Shown here one piece after another: positions 49,075 through 56,294 of a stretch of 56,294 nucleotides of DNA; within the stretch, counting starts at the first letter, position 1, and each line of letters opens with the position of its first letter. The position numbers and the translations under genes are program-made. The stretch lies in assembly GCA_900544825.1 (NCBI GenBank), contig UQWP01000008.1, positions 1 to 56,294 on the forward strand, written 5' to 3'. A model generated the notes under the pieces. It saw nothing but the letters and a program-made list of their open reading frames with translations, had not been told where the DNA came from and searched no databases. This DNA comes from an uncultured Prevotella sp. (lineage in GTDB: Bacteria; Bacteroidota; Bacteroidia; Bacteroidales; Bacteroidaceae).

Positions 49075-51099
49075 ATGATGAACGACATTAAAGTAATGAA
49101 TCATGCAGCAGATAATATCCGTATCTTGGCTGCTTCAATGGTAGAAAAGGCAAACTCTGGTCACCCAGGTGGTGCAATGGGTGGTTCTGACTTCATCAAC
49201 GTGCTCTTCTCAGAGTACCTGGTTTATGATCCAGCAGATCCAACATGGACTGGCCGCGACCGCTTCTTCCTCGACCCAGGTCACATGAGCCCAATGCTCT
49301 ATGCTGGTTTGGCTTTGCGTGGTTTCTTCTCAATGGAAGACCTCAAGCAGTTCCGCCAGTGGGGTTCAGTAACTCCAGGTCACCCAGAACTCGATCTTCA
49401 GCGTGGAATCGAGAACTCATCTGGTCCTCTCGGTCAGGGTCACGCCCTCGCAGCTGGTGCAGCTGTTGCTGAGAAATTCCTCGAGGCTCGTCTGGGTTCA
49501 ACCATGATGCAGCACAAGATCTACGCATACATTTCTGATGGTGCTGTAGAGGAGGAAATCTCTCAGGGTGTAGGTCGTATCGCCGGAAACCTCGGTTTGA
49601 ACAACCTCATCATGTTCTACGATTCTAACGACATCCAGCTCTCTACTGAGTGCGGCGTCGTAATGAACGAGGATACTGAGATGAAGTACAAGGCTTGGGG
49701 CTGGAATGTCATCAAGATCAATGGTAACGACGTAGCTCAGATTCGTGAGGCTCTCGATGCTGCCCAGAAGGAGCAGGATCGCCCTACCCTCATCATCGGT
49801 AAGACCGTTATGGGTAAGGGTGCCCTCCGCGCAGACGGCACAAGCTACGAGGCTTGCATCAATACTCACGGTGCTCCTCTCGGCGGCGACGCATACGTAA
49901 ATACAATCAAGCACCTCGGTGGTGATCCTGAGAATGCATTCGTTATCTTCGACGATGTGAAGGAGATCTACGCTAAGCGTGCTGAGGAATTGAAGGGTAT
50001 CGTGGCTGAGCGCAAAGCTGCAGAGGCTGAGTGGCGCAAGGCTAACCCAGAGAAGGCTGCCCTGATGGACGAGTGGTTCAGCGGCAAGGCTCCTAAGGTA
50101 GATTGGAGCAAGGTAGAGCAGAAGGCTGGTTCAGCTACACGTGCTGCATCTGCTGCCTGCCTCGGCGTTTTGGCAGAGCAGGTTCCTAACATGATCTGTG
50201 CTTCAGCCGACCTCTCTAACTCTGATAAGACAGACGGTTTCTTGAAGAAGACCAAGAGCATCGTTCGCGGCGACTTCTCAGGTGCTTTCTTCCAGGCAGG
50301 TGTTGCTGAGTTGACTATGGCAGATATGTGTATCGGTATGATGCTCCACGGTGGTGTGGTTGCAGCTATGGGTACATTCTTCGTATTCTCTGATTATATG
50401 AAGCCAGCTGTTCGTATGGCTGCCTTGATGCAGGTTCCAGTTAAGTTCATCTGGACTCACGATGCATTCCGCGTTGGTGAGGATGGACCTACTCACGAGC
50501 CAGTTGAGCAGGAGGCACAGATCCGCCTGATGGAGAAGTTGAAGAACCACGCAGGCAAGGACAGCGTTCGCGTATTCCGTCCAGCTGATGTAGAAGAGAC
50601 TACCGTTTGCTGGAAGCTCGCTATGGAGAATGTTGAGACTCCTACAGCGCTCATCTTCTCTCGCCAGGGCATTGCCAACTTGCCAGAGGGCAACGACTAC
50701 GAGCAGGCAGCCAAGGGTGCTTACATCGTAGCAGGCAGCGACGAGAATCCTGATGTTATCTTGGTAGCAAGCGGTTCTGAGGTTTCTACATTGGAGGCTG
50801 GTTGCGAGGCTTTGCGTGCAGACGGCATCAAGGTTCGCGTGGTAAGTGCTCCATCAGAGGGCTTGTTCCGTGGTCAGAGCAAGGAGTATCAGGAGAGCGT
50901 ATTGCCAAAGAACGCTAAGATCTTCGGTATGACTGCTGGTCTTCCTGTAACTCTCGAGGGTCTCGTAGGCGCCAACGGTAAGGTTTGGGGCTTGGAGAGC
51001 TTCGGTTTCTCTGCTCCTTACAAGGTGCTCGATGAGAAGCTTGGCTACACAGGTGAGAATGTTTACAAGCAGGTCAAGGCTTTCTTGGCTGAGGCTTAA
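49075..51099 (+). CDS. tkt: Transketolase, 674 aa
   Basis: The thiamine-diphosphate enzyme is recognised by ANSGHPGGAMG, FLDPGHMSPMLYAGL, the TPP/metal region ISDGAVEEEISQG (GDG replaced by SDGA as in many transketolases) and the C-terminal THDAFRVGEDGPTHEPVEQ. I start at 49075; the frame extends to 49021, but those extra residues are Asn/Lys-rich and look like an A-rich leader. It moves two-carbon units in the non-oxidative pentose phosphate pathway, taking xylulose 5-phosphate from arabinose. Confidence 0.96.
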   Translation: MMNDIKVMNHAADNIRILAASMVEKANSGHPGGAMGGSDFINVLFSEYLVYDPADPTWTGRDRFFLDPGHMSPMLYAGLALRGFFSMEDLKQFRQWGSVTPGHPELDLQRGIENSSGPLGQGHALAAGAAVAEKFLEARLGSTMMQHKIYAYISDGAVEEEISQGVGRIAGNLGLNNLIMFYDSNDIQLSTECGVVMNEDTEMKYKAWGWNVIKINGNDVAQIREALDAAQKEQDRPTLIIGKTVMGKGALRADGTSYEACINTHGAPLGGDAYVNTIKHLGGDPENAFVIFDDVKEIYAKRAEELKGIVAERKAAEAEWRKANPEKAALMDEWFSGKAPKVDWSKVEQKAGSATRAASAACLGVLAEQVPNMICASADLSNSDKTDGFLKKTKSIVRGDFSGAFFQAGVAELTMADMCIGMMLHGGVVAAMGTFFVFSDYMKPAVRMAALMQVPVKFIWTHDAFRVGEDGPTHEPVEQEAQIRLMEKLKNHAGKDSVRVFRPADVEETTVCWKLAMENVETPTALIFSRQGIANLPEGNDYEQAAKGAYIVAGSDENPDVILVASGSEVSTLEAGCEALRADGIKVRVVSAPSEGLFRGQSKEYQESVLPKNAKIFGMTAGLPVTLEGLVGANGKVWGLESFGFSAPYKVLDEKLGYTGENVYKQVKAFLAEA

Positions 51100-51114
51100 T
51101 TAGCATAAACTAAA

Positions 51115-51185
51115 CAGGAGTTGGAAGCTGGAGTTGGAGATTTTGCCGGATGGCAGATTTCCATTTCCGGCATCCGACTCCTTTC
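51115..51185 (+). terminator. Possible terminator of tkt
   Basis: GCCGGATGG and CCATTTCCGGC pair imperfectly with an outer GGAGT/ACTCC stem; only a short T run follows. Confidence 0.4.
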
Positions 51186-51256
51186 ACTCTTTTAATATTA
51201 ACCTTGTGAAGGATAAGGGTTTAATCCCGGGTTCTTCACTTAAAAACTTAAGCATT

Positions 51257-51700
51257 ATGGAAGTAAAGACAGTTGGTATTGCATGCGACCATGCAGGTTT
51301 TCCATTGAAGCAGTTCGTATTGGAATATTTGGAGAAGAAGGGTTATCCTGTAAAGGATTACGGTACATACAGCGATGCGAGTGTTGACTATCCTGACTTC
51401 GGCCATGCGCTCGGCGAAGGCATTGAGAGCGGCGAGGTTTATCCAGGTATCGGCATTTGCGGCAGTGGCGAGGGAATCGCCATGACATTGAACAAGCATC
51501 AGGGTGTACGTGCCGGTTTGGCATGGTGCAAGGAGATTGCTCATCTCGTTCGTCAGCACAATGATGCCAATGTACTGGTACTTCCAGGACGTTTCATCGA
51601 CAACAAGACAGCCGAGGCAATCCTCGACGAGTTCTTCGCTACTACCTTCGAGGGTGGCCGTCATGAGCGCCGCGTCAAGAAGATTCCTGTTCAGAAGTAA
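51257..51700 (+). CDS. rpiB: Ribose-5-phosphate isomerase B, 147 aa
   Basis: The family motifs are ACDHAGFPLK at the N terminus, DYPDFGHALGE, the active-site GICGSGEGIAM and HNDANVLVLPGRFI. The ATG at 51257 gives the usual length; the upstream extension is an untranslated region with the tkt terminator. It interconverts ribose and ribulose 5-phosphates and completes the pentose phosphate set next to tkt. Confidence 0.96.
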   Translation: MEVKTVGIACDHAGFPLKQFVLEYLEKKGYPVKDYGTYSDASVDYPDFGHALGEGIESGEVYPGIGICGSGEGIAMTLNKHQGVRAGLAWCKEIAHLVRQHNDANVLVLPGRFIDNKTAEAILDEFFATTFEGGRHERRVKKIPVQK

Positions 51701-51840
51701 GGAGTTAAGAAAGGAGATTAAGAGGGAGTTAAGAAGTTAAGAAGTTAAGGAGTTAAGACGAATGCCTTGTAGTTTAAAAACTATGCCAAAAGACTGTTGT
51801 CTTAACTCCTTTAACTCCTTAACTCCTTTAACTCCTTTAT
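51701..51840. repeat. GGAGTTAAG repeats facing CTTAACTCC repeats
   Basis: About six copies of (G/A)GAGTTAAG on the left face four copies of TTAACTCC(T) on the right. Inner arms 51747-51759 and 51799-51811 are fully complementary. The whole unit can fold as a long hairpin directly after rpiB and before the phosphorylase gene. Confidence 0.8.
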
Positions 51841-51867
51841 ATCTATAACCATCAAAACATAAAGATT

Positions 51868-52740
51868 ATGAGCAAATATTTTGCAGAATCAGAACTGATT
51901 ATCAATGAAGACGGAAGTTGCTTCCACCTTCATCTGCGCCCGGAGCAGGTGGCAGACAAGGTAATCCTTGTTGGAGATCCAGGCAGAGTGGCCCTCGTAG
52001 CATCTCACTTCGAGACCCAGGAGTGCGAGGTTTCAAGCCGCGAATTCCACGCCATCACCGGAACATATAAAGGAAAGAGAATCACCGTGCAGAGCACCGG
52101 AATAGGATGCGATAATATTGACATCGTGGTCAACGAACTCGATGCGCTGAAGAACATCGACTTCACTACCCGCACCGAGAAACCGGAGCACACTACCCTC
52201 ACCCTCGTGCGCATCGGAACCTGCGGCGGACTGCAGCTCAACTGTCCTGCCGGAACCTTCGTAGCCTCACAGAAGAGCATCGGTTTCGATGGACTCATCA
52301 ACTTCTACGCCCGCCGCAATGAAATCTGCGACCTTGAGACAGAGGCTGAATTCAAGCGCCAGGTAAAGTGGAACGACCAGATAGGCAATCCATACTGCGT
52401 GAACAACGACCCGGAACTACTGGAGCAGATTGCCGGAGAAGATATGGTAAGAGGAATCACCATAGCCTGTGGCGGCTTCTACGGTCCACAGGGCAGAGAA
52501 CTCCGTGCCCCACTTGCCGACCCAGAGCTTAATCAGAAGATTGAAGCATTCGAGCATAAAGGCTTGCGTGTCAATAACTTTGAGATGGAGAGTTCAGCCC
52601 TAGCCGGTCTTTCCCTCCTCTTAGGTCATAAGGCACTCACCTGCTGCATGGTCATCGCCAATCGCCGTGCCCTCAGTGCCAACACAGGCTATAAGAGCAC
52701 CATCGACAACCTCATCAAGGTTGTGCTCGATAGAATCTAG
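51868..52740 (+). CDS. udp: Nucleoside phosphorylase (uridine phosphorylase-like), 290 aa
   Basis: This PNP/UDP-family enzyme has the phosphate-binding VGDPGRV, STGIGCDNIDIV, RIGTCGGLQ and the ribose/base site NFEMESSALAGLS. It cleaves nucleosides to base plus ribose 1-phosphate. Its place after rpiB suits recycling of ribose into the pentose pathway. Uridine specificity is inferred from overall similarity; the symbol is tentative. Confidence 0.85.
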   Translation: MSKYFAESELIINEDGSCFHLHLRPEQVADKVILVGDPGRVALVASHFETQECEVSSREFHAITGTYKGKRITVQSTGIGCDNIDIVVNELDALKNIDFTTRTEKPEHTTLTLVRIGTCGGLQLNCPAGTFVASQKSIGFDGLINFYARRNEICDLETEAEFKRQVKWNDQIGNPYCVNNDPELLEQIAGEDMVRGITIACGGFYGPQGRELRAPLADPELNQKIEAFEHKGLRVNNFEMESSALAGLSLLLGHKALTCCMVIANRRALSANTGYKSTIDNLIKVVLDRI

Positions 52741-52747
52741 CCCCTTT

Positions 52748-52905
52748 GCAACAATACGCCCTGAACCAACGGTCACCGGCCGAAGGGAAAGGTAAAGGCA
52801 AAAACTCATTGCAGCAATACGCCCTGAAAGGGCAGAAGCTCCTAGCCCAGGGCAACACCCTGGGTTAAACAGCAAACAACCCTGTCGCCCTGAAAGGGCA
52901 AAAGC
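52748..52905. repeat. REP-like palindromic repeat cluster
   Basis: AATACGCCCTGAA occurs at 52753 and 52816, and CGCCCTGAAAGGGC at about 52820 and 52886. A further stem CCCAGGG / CCCTGGG lies at 52846-52864. Similar GCCCTGAAAGGGC/CCCAGGG units are, as I recall, dispersed in other bacterial genomes. It fills the gap between the phosphorylase and mnmE genes. Confidence 0.75.
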
Positions 52906-52925
52906 TTTAAAATAAACAAGAAAGA

Positions 52926-54329
52926 ATGAAGAATCAAGAAGAATGTATCTGCGCCCTGGCAACCCCAGCTGGCGGTGCAATCGGAATCATACGACTCAGC
53001 GGCTCCAACGCCATTACCCTCACCGACAAAATCTTCCACTCTGCCAACGGCAAATCCCTGGAAGAAGCCAAACCCTACACCCTGCATTATGGAGAAATCA
53101 AGGATAAGGATGGCAACACCATCGATGATGTACTGGTGAGCGTGTTCCGTGCACCCCACAGTTATACAGGCGAGAATTCCACTGAAATTTCTTGTCACGG
53201 CAGCCGGTACATTCTTCAGCAGGTTCTCCATCGCTTTACGGAGGTAGGATGTCGCCAGGCAGAACCGGGCGAATACACCCGTCGTGCCTATCTCAACGGC
53301 AAGATGGACCTCTCGCAGGCAGAAGCAGTAGCCGACCTTATCGCCTCTACCAACAAGGCAACCCACAAGATGGCGCTCAGCCAACTGAAGGGTCACTTCA
53401 GCAACGAACTCTCCCTCCTGCGCGAAAAATTATTAAAGATGACTTCGCTCCTGGAACTGGAGCTGGACTTCAGCGACCACGAGGAACTGGAGTTTGCCGA
53501 CCGCAGCGATCTCCAGGCACTAGCCGAAGAAATCAATCATAAGATAACCACCCTCGCCCACTCCTTCGAGACCGGCAACGCCCTGAAGCAGGGAGTAGCC
53601 GTAGCCATCGTAGGCAAGACGAATGTGGGCAAGAGCACCCTGCTCAACCGTCTGCTCCACGAGGAGAAAGCCATCGTGAGCGACATTCACGGAACCACCC
53701 GAGACGTAATCGAAGACACCACCCTCATCGACGGAATCACCTTCCGCTTCATAGATACGGCAGGAATCCGCAAGACGGATGATGTGGTAGAGAACATCGG
53801 AATAGAGCGCACCTTCCAGAAGATGGAAGAGGCGAAGATTGTAATCTGGCTATTGGATGAACAGCCATCGGTCTCAGAAATCGAGGAGATGAAGCAGAAG
53901 AACCAGGGCAAGAAGCTGCTGGTGGTATTCAATAAGATGGATAAACTTGAGAATGATAAACTTGCGTTCGATAAGTTCACCCATTCCTGCGGCTCAGATT
54001 CCAGCGAATCAGATTCCCCACTCTTCATCAGTGCCCGCACGGGCGAGAACGTTTCATCCCTGGAGCAGGCATTAGTAAAAGCCGCTGATATTCCGGAGAT
54101 TACCGAGAACGACGTGATCATTACGAGTGCCCGCCACTACGATGCTCTTCTCCGTGCCCAATCTTCCCTCTCCCGTGTATTGGAGTCGATGGAAGCCGGA
54201 ATGAGCGGCGACATCATCGCCGAGGATTTGAAAATGGTATTGGAAGAGCTGGGCGAAATCACCGGTGGCCAGATCAGCAGCCAGGAAACGCTGAACAACA
54301 TCTTCAAGCATTTCTGCATCGGAAAGTAA
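52926..54329 (+). CDS. mnmE: MnmE tRNA-modification GTPase, 467 aa
   Basis: The N-terminal tetrahydrofolate-binding domain (CALATPAGGAIGIIRLSG), central helical domain, and inserted G domain with GKTNVGKST, DTAGIRKT and NKMD are followed by the conserved C-terminal FCIGK whose cysteine is essential in the family. With MnmG it makes the cmnm5 modification at wobble uridine of tRNAs. Length is normal. It is closed by an intrinsic terminator at 54374. Confidence 0.98.
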   Translation: MKNQEECICALATPAGGAIGIIRLSGSNAITLTDKIFHSANGKSLEEAKPYTLHYGEIKDKDGNTIDDVLVSVFRAPHSYTGENSTEISCHGSRYILQQVLHRFTEVGCRQAEPGEYTRRAYLNGKMDLSQAEAVADLIASTNKATHKMALSQLKGHFSNELSLLREKLLKMTSLLELELDFSDHEELEFADRSDLQALAEEINHKITTLAHSFETGNALKQGVAVAIVGKTNVGKSTLLNRLLHEEKAIVSDIHGTTRDVIEDTTLIDGITFRFIDTAGIRKTDDVVENIGIERTFQKMEEAKIVIWLLDEQPSVSEIEEMKQKNQGKKLLVVFNKMDKLENDKLAFDKFTHSCGSDSSESDSPLFISARTGENVSSLEQALVKAADIPEITENDVIITSARHYDALLRAQSSLSRVLESMEAGMSGDIIAEDLKMVLEELGEITGGQISSQETLNNIFKHFCIGK

Positions 54330-54373
54330 CCCCCTGGACAGCTCTAAAACGAACATTTTTATAACTGCTTGCA

Positions 54374-54401
54374 AGCCACCTACTTAGGTGGCTTTTTTTT
54401 C
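54374..54401 (+). terminator. Terminator of mnmE
   Basis: AGCCACCT (54374-54381) pairs with AGGTGGCT (54386-54393), followed by a run of T. Confidence 0.9.
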
Positions 54402-54424
54402 GTCTTAACACATTCCATTTGTAA

Positions 54425-54456
54425 TTTGCTGAAACCAATATTTTGGTGTATTTTTG
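54425..54456 (+). promoter_or_regulatory. Promoter of the multi-HTH gene
   Basis: TTTG at 54425-54428 and TATTTTTG at 54449-54456, spacer 20 bp. The leader would be about 195 nt long. Confidence 0.55.
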
Positions 54457-54518
54457 GCTCAAATTTCATTCGTGGCCCTCAATTCTGTGATCAAATGGAA
54501 AGGCAAAATTCTATTTTA

Positions 54519-54620
54519 GGACACCAATTGCAAAATCTGCAAACCTTTCCAGTGACCGACATTTCTCATGTTGGACACCATCATGAAAATTGCTGCAAAA
54601 ACGTGAAAATTGCTGCAAAA
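54519..54620 (+). repeat. Direct repeats in the leader of the multi-HTH gene
   Basis: TGAAAATTGCTGCAAAA occurs at 54584 and 54604 (20-bp period), GGACACCA at 54519 and 54573, and TGCAAA recurs four times. No gene fits in the 331-bp gap 54330-54660, which otherwise holds the mnmE terminator and a promoter. Confidence 0.75.
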
Positions 54621-54660
54621 GAATCCGGGGGACTCATAGGGTACTAAATAGCAAACAAAA

Positions 54661-56169
54661 ATGAGGATTTTAAGAAAATGTGAGGTATGTGGTGAAGAGT
54701 TCATTGCTACCAAAATCACAAATAAGTATTGCTCCAAGAGGTGTGCTCGTGTTGTGCATCGGAAGAAAGAAGCCGAGAAAAAGAAAAAAGCAAGAGAAAG
54801 TAAGAAGGACGATGCTCAGAATTTGCAAAGTCTGGAAATCGCTTCTCGACCTTTCTTGACACCTTCAGATGTCGCATTTCTTCTTGGTGTTAGTGTTACT
54901 ACTGTGTATCGATGCTTTTACTCTGGAACACTCAAAGCTGTCAGACTACGACGTAAGACATATGTTCGTCGTGAAGATCTTGATAAGTACTTTGAGGAAG
55001 CTGGTGCATACAAGAAGAAAAGCTATAAACGCAAAGATGACCAGGAGTATTATACTTTGCGTGAAATCATGGAGAAATATAATATCGGTCGCAAGGCCGT
55101 ATGGGGACGCTGTGACCGTTTAGGCATTCCAAAAGTCTATGTAGGACGTAACACCTTCTTCAGTAAAAAGGCTGTTGATGCAAAGTTTGCAGACCTTCTT
55201 GAAGAAATCGATCTCGACAACTACTATACAATGGATCAGGTAATGGAGATGTATGGTATGACTCGAACTAACGCTATGAGTTTTGTTACCTATCACAAGG
55301 TACCAAGGGTAAACAGAAATGGTAAAGCCTATTACTCAAAGATACATATCGATAGTATCAAACAAAAAGGCAATGAGGTAGATCCGGACTGGTACACTTA
55401 CGAAGAGATTTCAGAAAAGTATGGCTTAACAAAGGATCAGATTAGCTACACTCTTAAAAATTATGATGTAAGGACAGAGAAGCGAGGTAAGTTCACGATG
55501 ATCTATAGAACCGACTTCGACAAGATTACTCAACAGCGAATGGGCAACACCAAGAAAGTTGAGAACCTGGATGGAACAGAACGTGTCATCTTCCAACCAA
55601 AAGCACAGGAGCGAGCATGTCCTCCTACACCAGAAGGATATTACTCAACTGAGGAGGTGGCAGAAATGTTCAAGATTACCATCAAGCATGTCGGTGTGAT
55701 GACAAGAGAGAACAAAACTCCTAAAATAGCTCTTAAGAATTTCAACTTCTATGAGAAGAAGGCCATTGACATCCTGTATAATCAAAAGCATAAGTATGCG
55801 GATATAAATGACTGGATCACTCCTGAAGAGATGAGAGATACCTACAAGATGACGCATGACGCAGTACGTTCATTCATCCACAGGCATAAGATACCTTCAA
55901 AAGTTGAATATGGAGTAACCTACTATTCAAAGCAGCACATCCAGGCGCTGAAGACTGGATATTTCGAAGGAAGAGAACGCTACTATTCCGTAGAAGAAGC
56001 AATGAAGAAGTATGGAATGACAAAGGATATTGTTCATTATTACGTCAAGCATTACAAAGTCACTAAAGTAAAGAAGGGGCAATTCATGTTCTTTAGAAAA
56101 GAAGAATTCGACAGACTCATGGAAAAACGTTTCAAAAATGATGATTTGAAAACAGATTATACTGAATAG
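54661..56169 (+). CDS. Zinc-ribbon protein with seven tandem MerR/excisionase-type HTH modules, 502 aa
   Basis: Cys7, Cys10, Cys24 and Cys28 form a C-x2-C-x13-C-x3-C zinc site, followed by a Lys/Glu-rich stretch (35-50). Seven repeated modules of about 46 residues follow at 65-111, 130-176, 188-233, 244-289, 327-372, 385-430 and 440-487. Each has the pattern (Y/W)-(Y/I/L)-(T/S)-x2-E-(I/V/M)-x5-(Y/L)-x(I/M/V)-(T/S/G)..., then a wing with a basic residue and an aromatic-aromatic-(S/R)-(K/R) strand. Module 1 is the closest to a canonical excisionase-type HTH_17. A spacer (290-326) parts modules 4 and 5. The protein should read a long or repeated DNA target; its regulon and process are unknown. 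No integrase or recombinase is visible. Confidence 0.8.
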   Translation: MRILRKCEVCGEEFIATKITNKYCSKRCARVVHRKKEAEKKKKARESKKDDAQNLQSLEIASRPFLTPSDVAFLLGVSVTTVYRCFYSGTLKAVRLRRKTYVRREDLDKYFEEAGAYKKKSYKRKDDQEYYTLREIMEKYNIGRKAVWGRCDRLGIPKVYVGRNTFFSKKAVDAKFADLLEEIDLDNYYTMDQVMEMYGMTRTNAMSFVTYHKVPRVNRNGKAYYSKIHIDSIKQKGNEVDPDWYTYEEISEKYGLTKDQISYTLKNYDVRTEKRGKFTMIYRTDFDKITQQRMGNTKKVENLDGTERVIFQPKAQERACPPTPEGYYSTEEVAEMFKITIKHVGVMTRENKTPKIALKNFNFYEKKAIDILYNQKHKYADINDWITPEEMRDTYKMTHDAVRSFIHRHKIPSKVEYGVTYYSKQHIQALKTGYFEGRERYYSVEEAMKKYGMTKDIVHYYVKHYKVTKVKKGQFMFFRKEEFDRLMEKRFKNDDLKTDYTE

Positions 56170-56294
56170 TATGATTTACTTTCTCTTTACTGCTGTCAAT
56201 GTAGTATCATTTAAGAATTTTGCAAACGAATTTTATTAATCAATAGTTCGTTAATAATTCAATAATGTGCTAAGCAGCTATACGCTGTAAGCAC
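56170..56294. other. Non-coding tail of the window
   Basis: AT-rich sequence with GAATT...TTAATAATTC partial dyads and GTGCT/AGCAC arms near 56267-56294; no gene start is visible before the window ends. Confidence 0.4.

Overview
The window looks like a chromosome segment from a gut Bacteroidetes, most likely Prevotella/Segatella (P. copri-like). Many intergenic regions carry the Bacteroidetes promoter element TAnnTTTG, often with a TTG/TTTG box 19-20 bp upstream. The leaders are A-rich. An HU-HIG gene is followed by a 'smalltalk' peptide gene, arabinose control is by a Nudix-type AraR, and the protein sequences read as Prevotella-like. This assignment is inference; no search was run.

Layout. 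1-3.8 kb, minus strand: an unrecognised protein, then a restriction-modification operon (EcoRV-like endonuclease, M.EcoRV-like adenine methylase, and a second DpnA-like methylase). 3.8-4.3 kb: a non-coding stretch with a perfect 29-bp inverted repeat around an AT palindrome, then a 22-bp tandem array. 4.3-8 kb: HU-HIG protein, smalltalk peptide and an orphan SLBB polysaccharide-export protein. 8-10.3 kb: FAD oxidoreductase and YfcE phosphoesterase. 10.5-16.6 kb: threonine operon thrA - proposed homoserine kinase (phosphoglycerate-mutase fold) - thrC - 2-hydroxyacid dehydrogenase. 16.8-23.2 kb, minus strand: metal/cobalamin-type ABC permease and binding lipoprotein, secreted TPR protein, gyrA. 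23.5-26.7 kb: clpC with a long acidic linker, tRNA-Thr(CGT), tRNA-Gly(CCC). 27-30 kb: uxaB, a small membrane protein and an RluA-type pseudouridine synthase. 30-35 kb: an ABC-F ATPase with one degenerate ATP site, grpE-dnaJ, folC.

35.2-51.7 kb is one large pentose/galactose catabolic block: galM, sugar MFS transporter, galK, a lipoprotein galM, a sodium/sugar symporter, araR, araD, araA, araB, secreted GH51 arabinofuranosidase, transketolase and rpiB. Together they would release arabinose outside the cytoplasm, import arabinose and galactose, convert arabinose to xylulose 5-phosphate and feed the non-oxidative pentose phosphate pathway, under a Nudix-domain arabinose sensor. A nucleoside phosphorylase and mnmE follow.

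The window closes with a 502-residue protein made of a zinc-ribbon and seven tandem MerR/excisionase-type helix-turn-helix modules, preceded by a repeat-rich leader. The points most worth a second look are this multi-HTH protein, the EcoRV-like system with two adenine methylases, the 29-bp inverted repeat, the asymmetric ABC-F protein, and three unrelated intergenic arrays that all have a period of exactly 22 bp.
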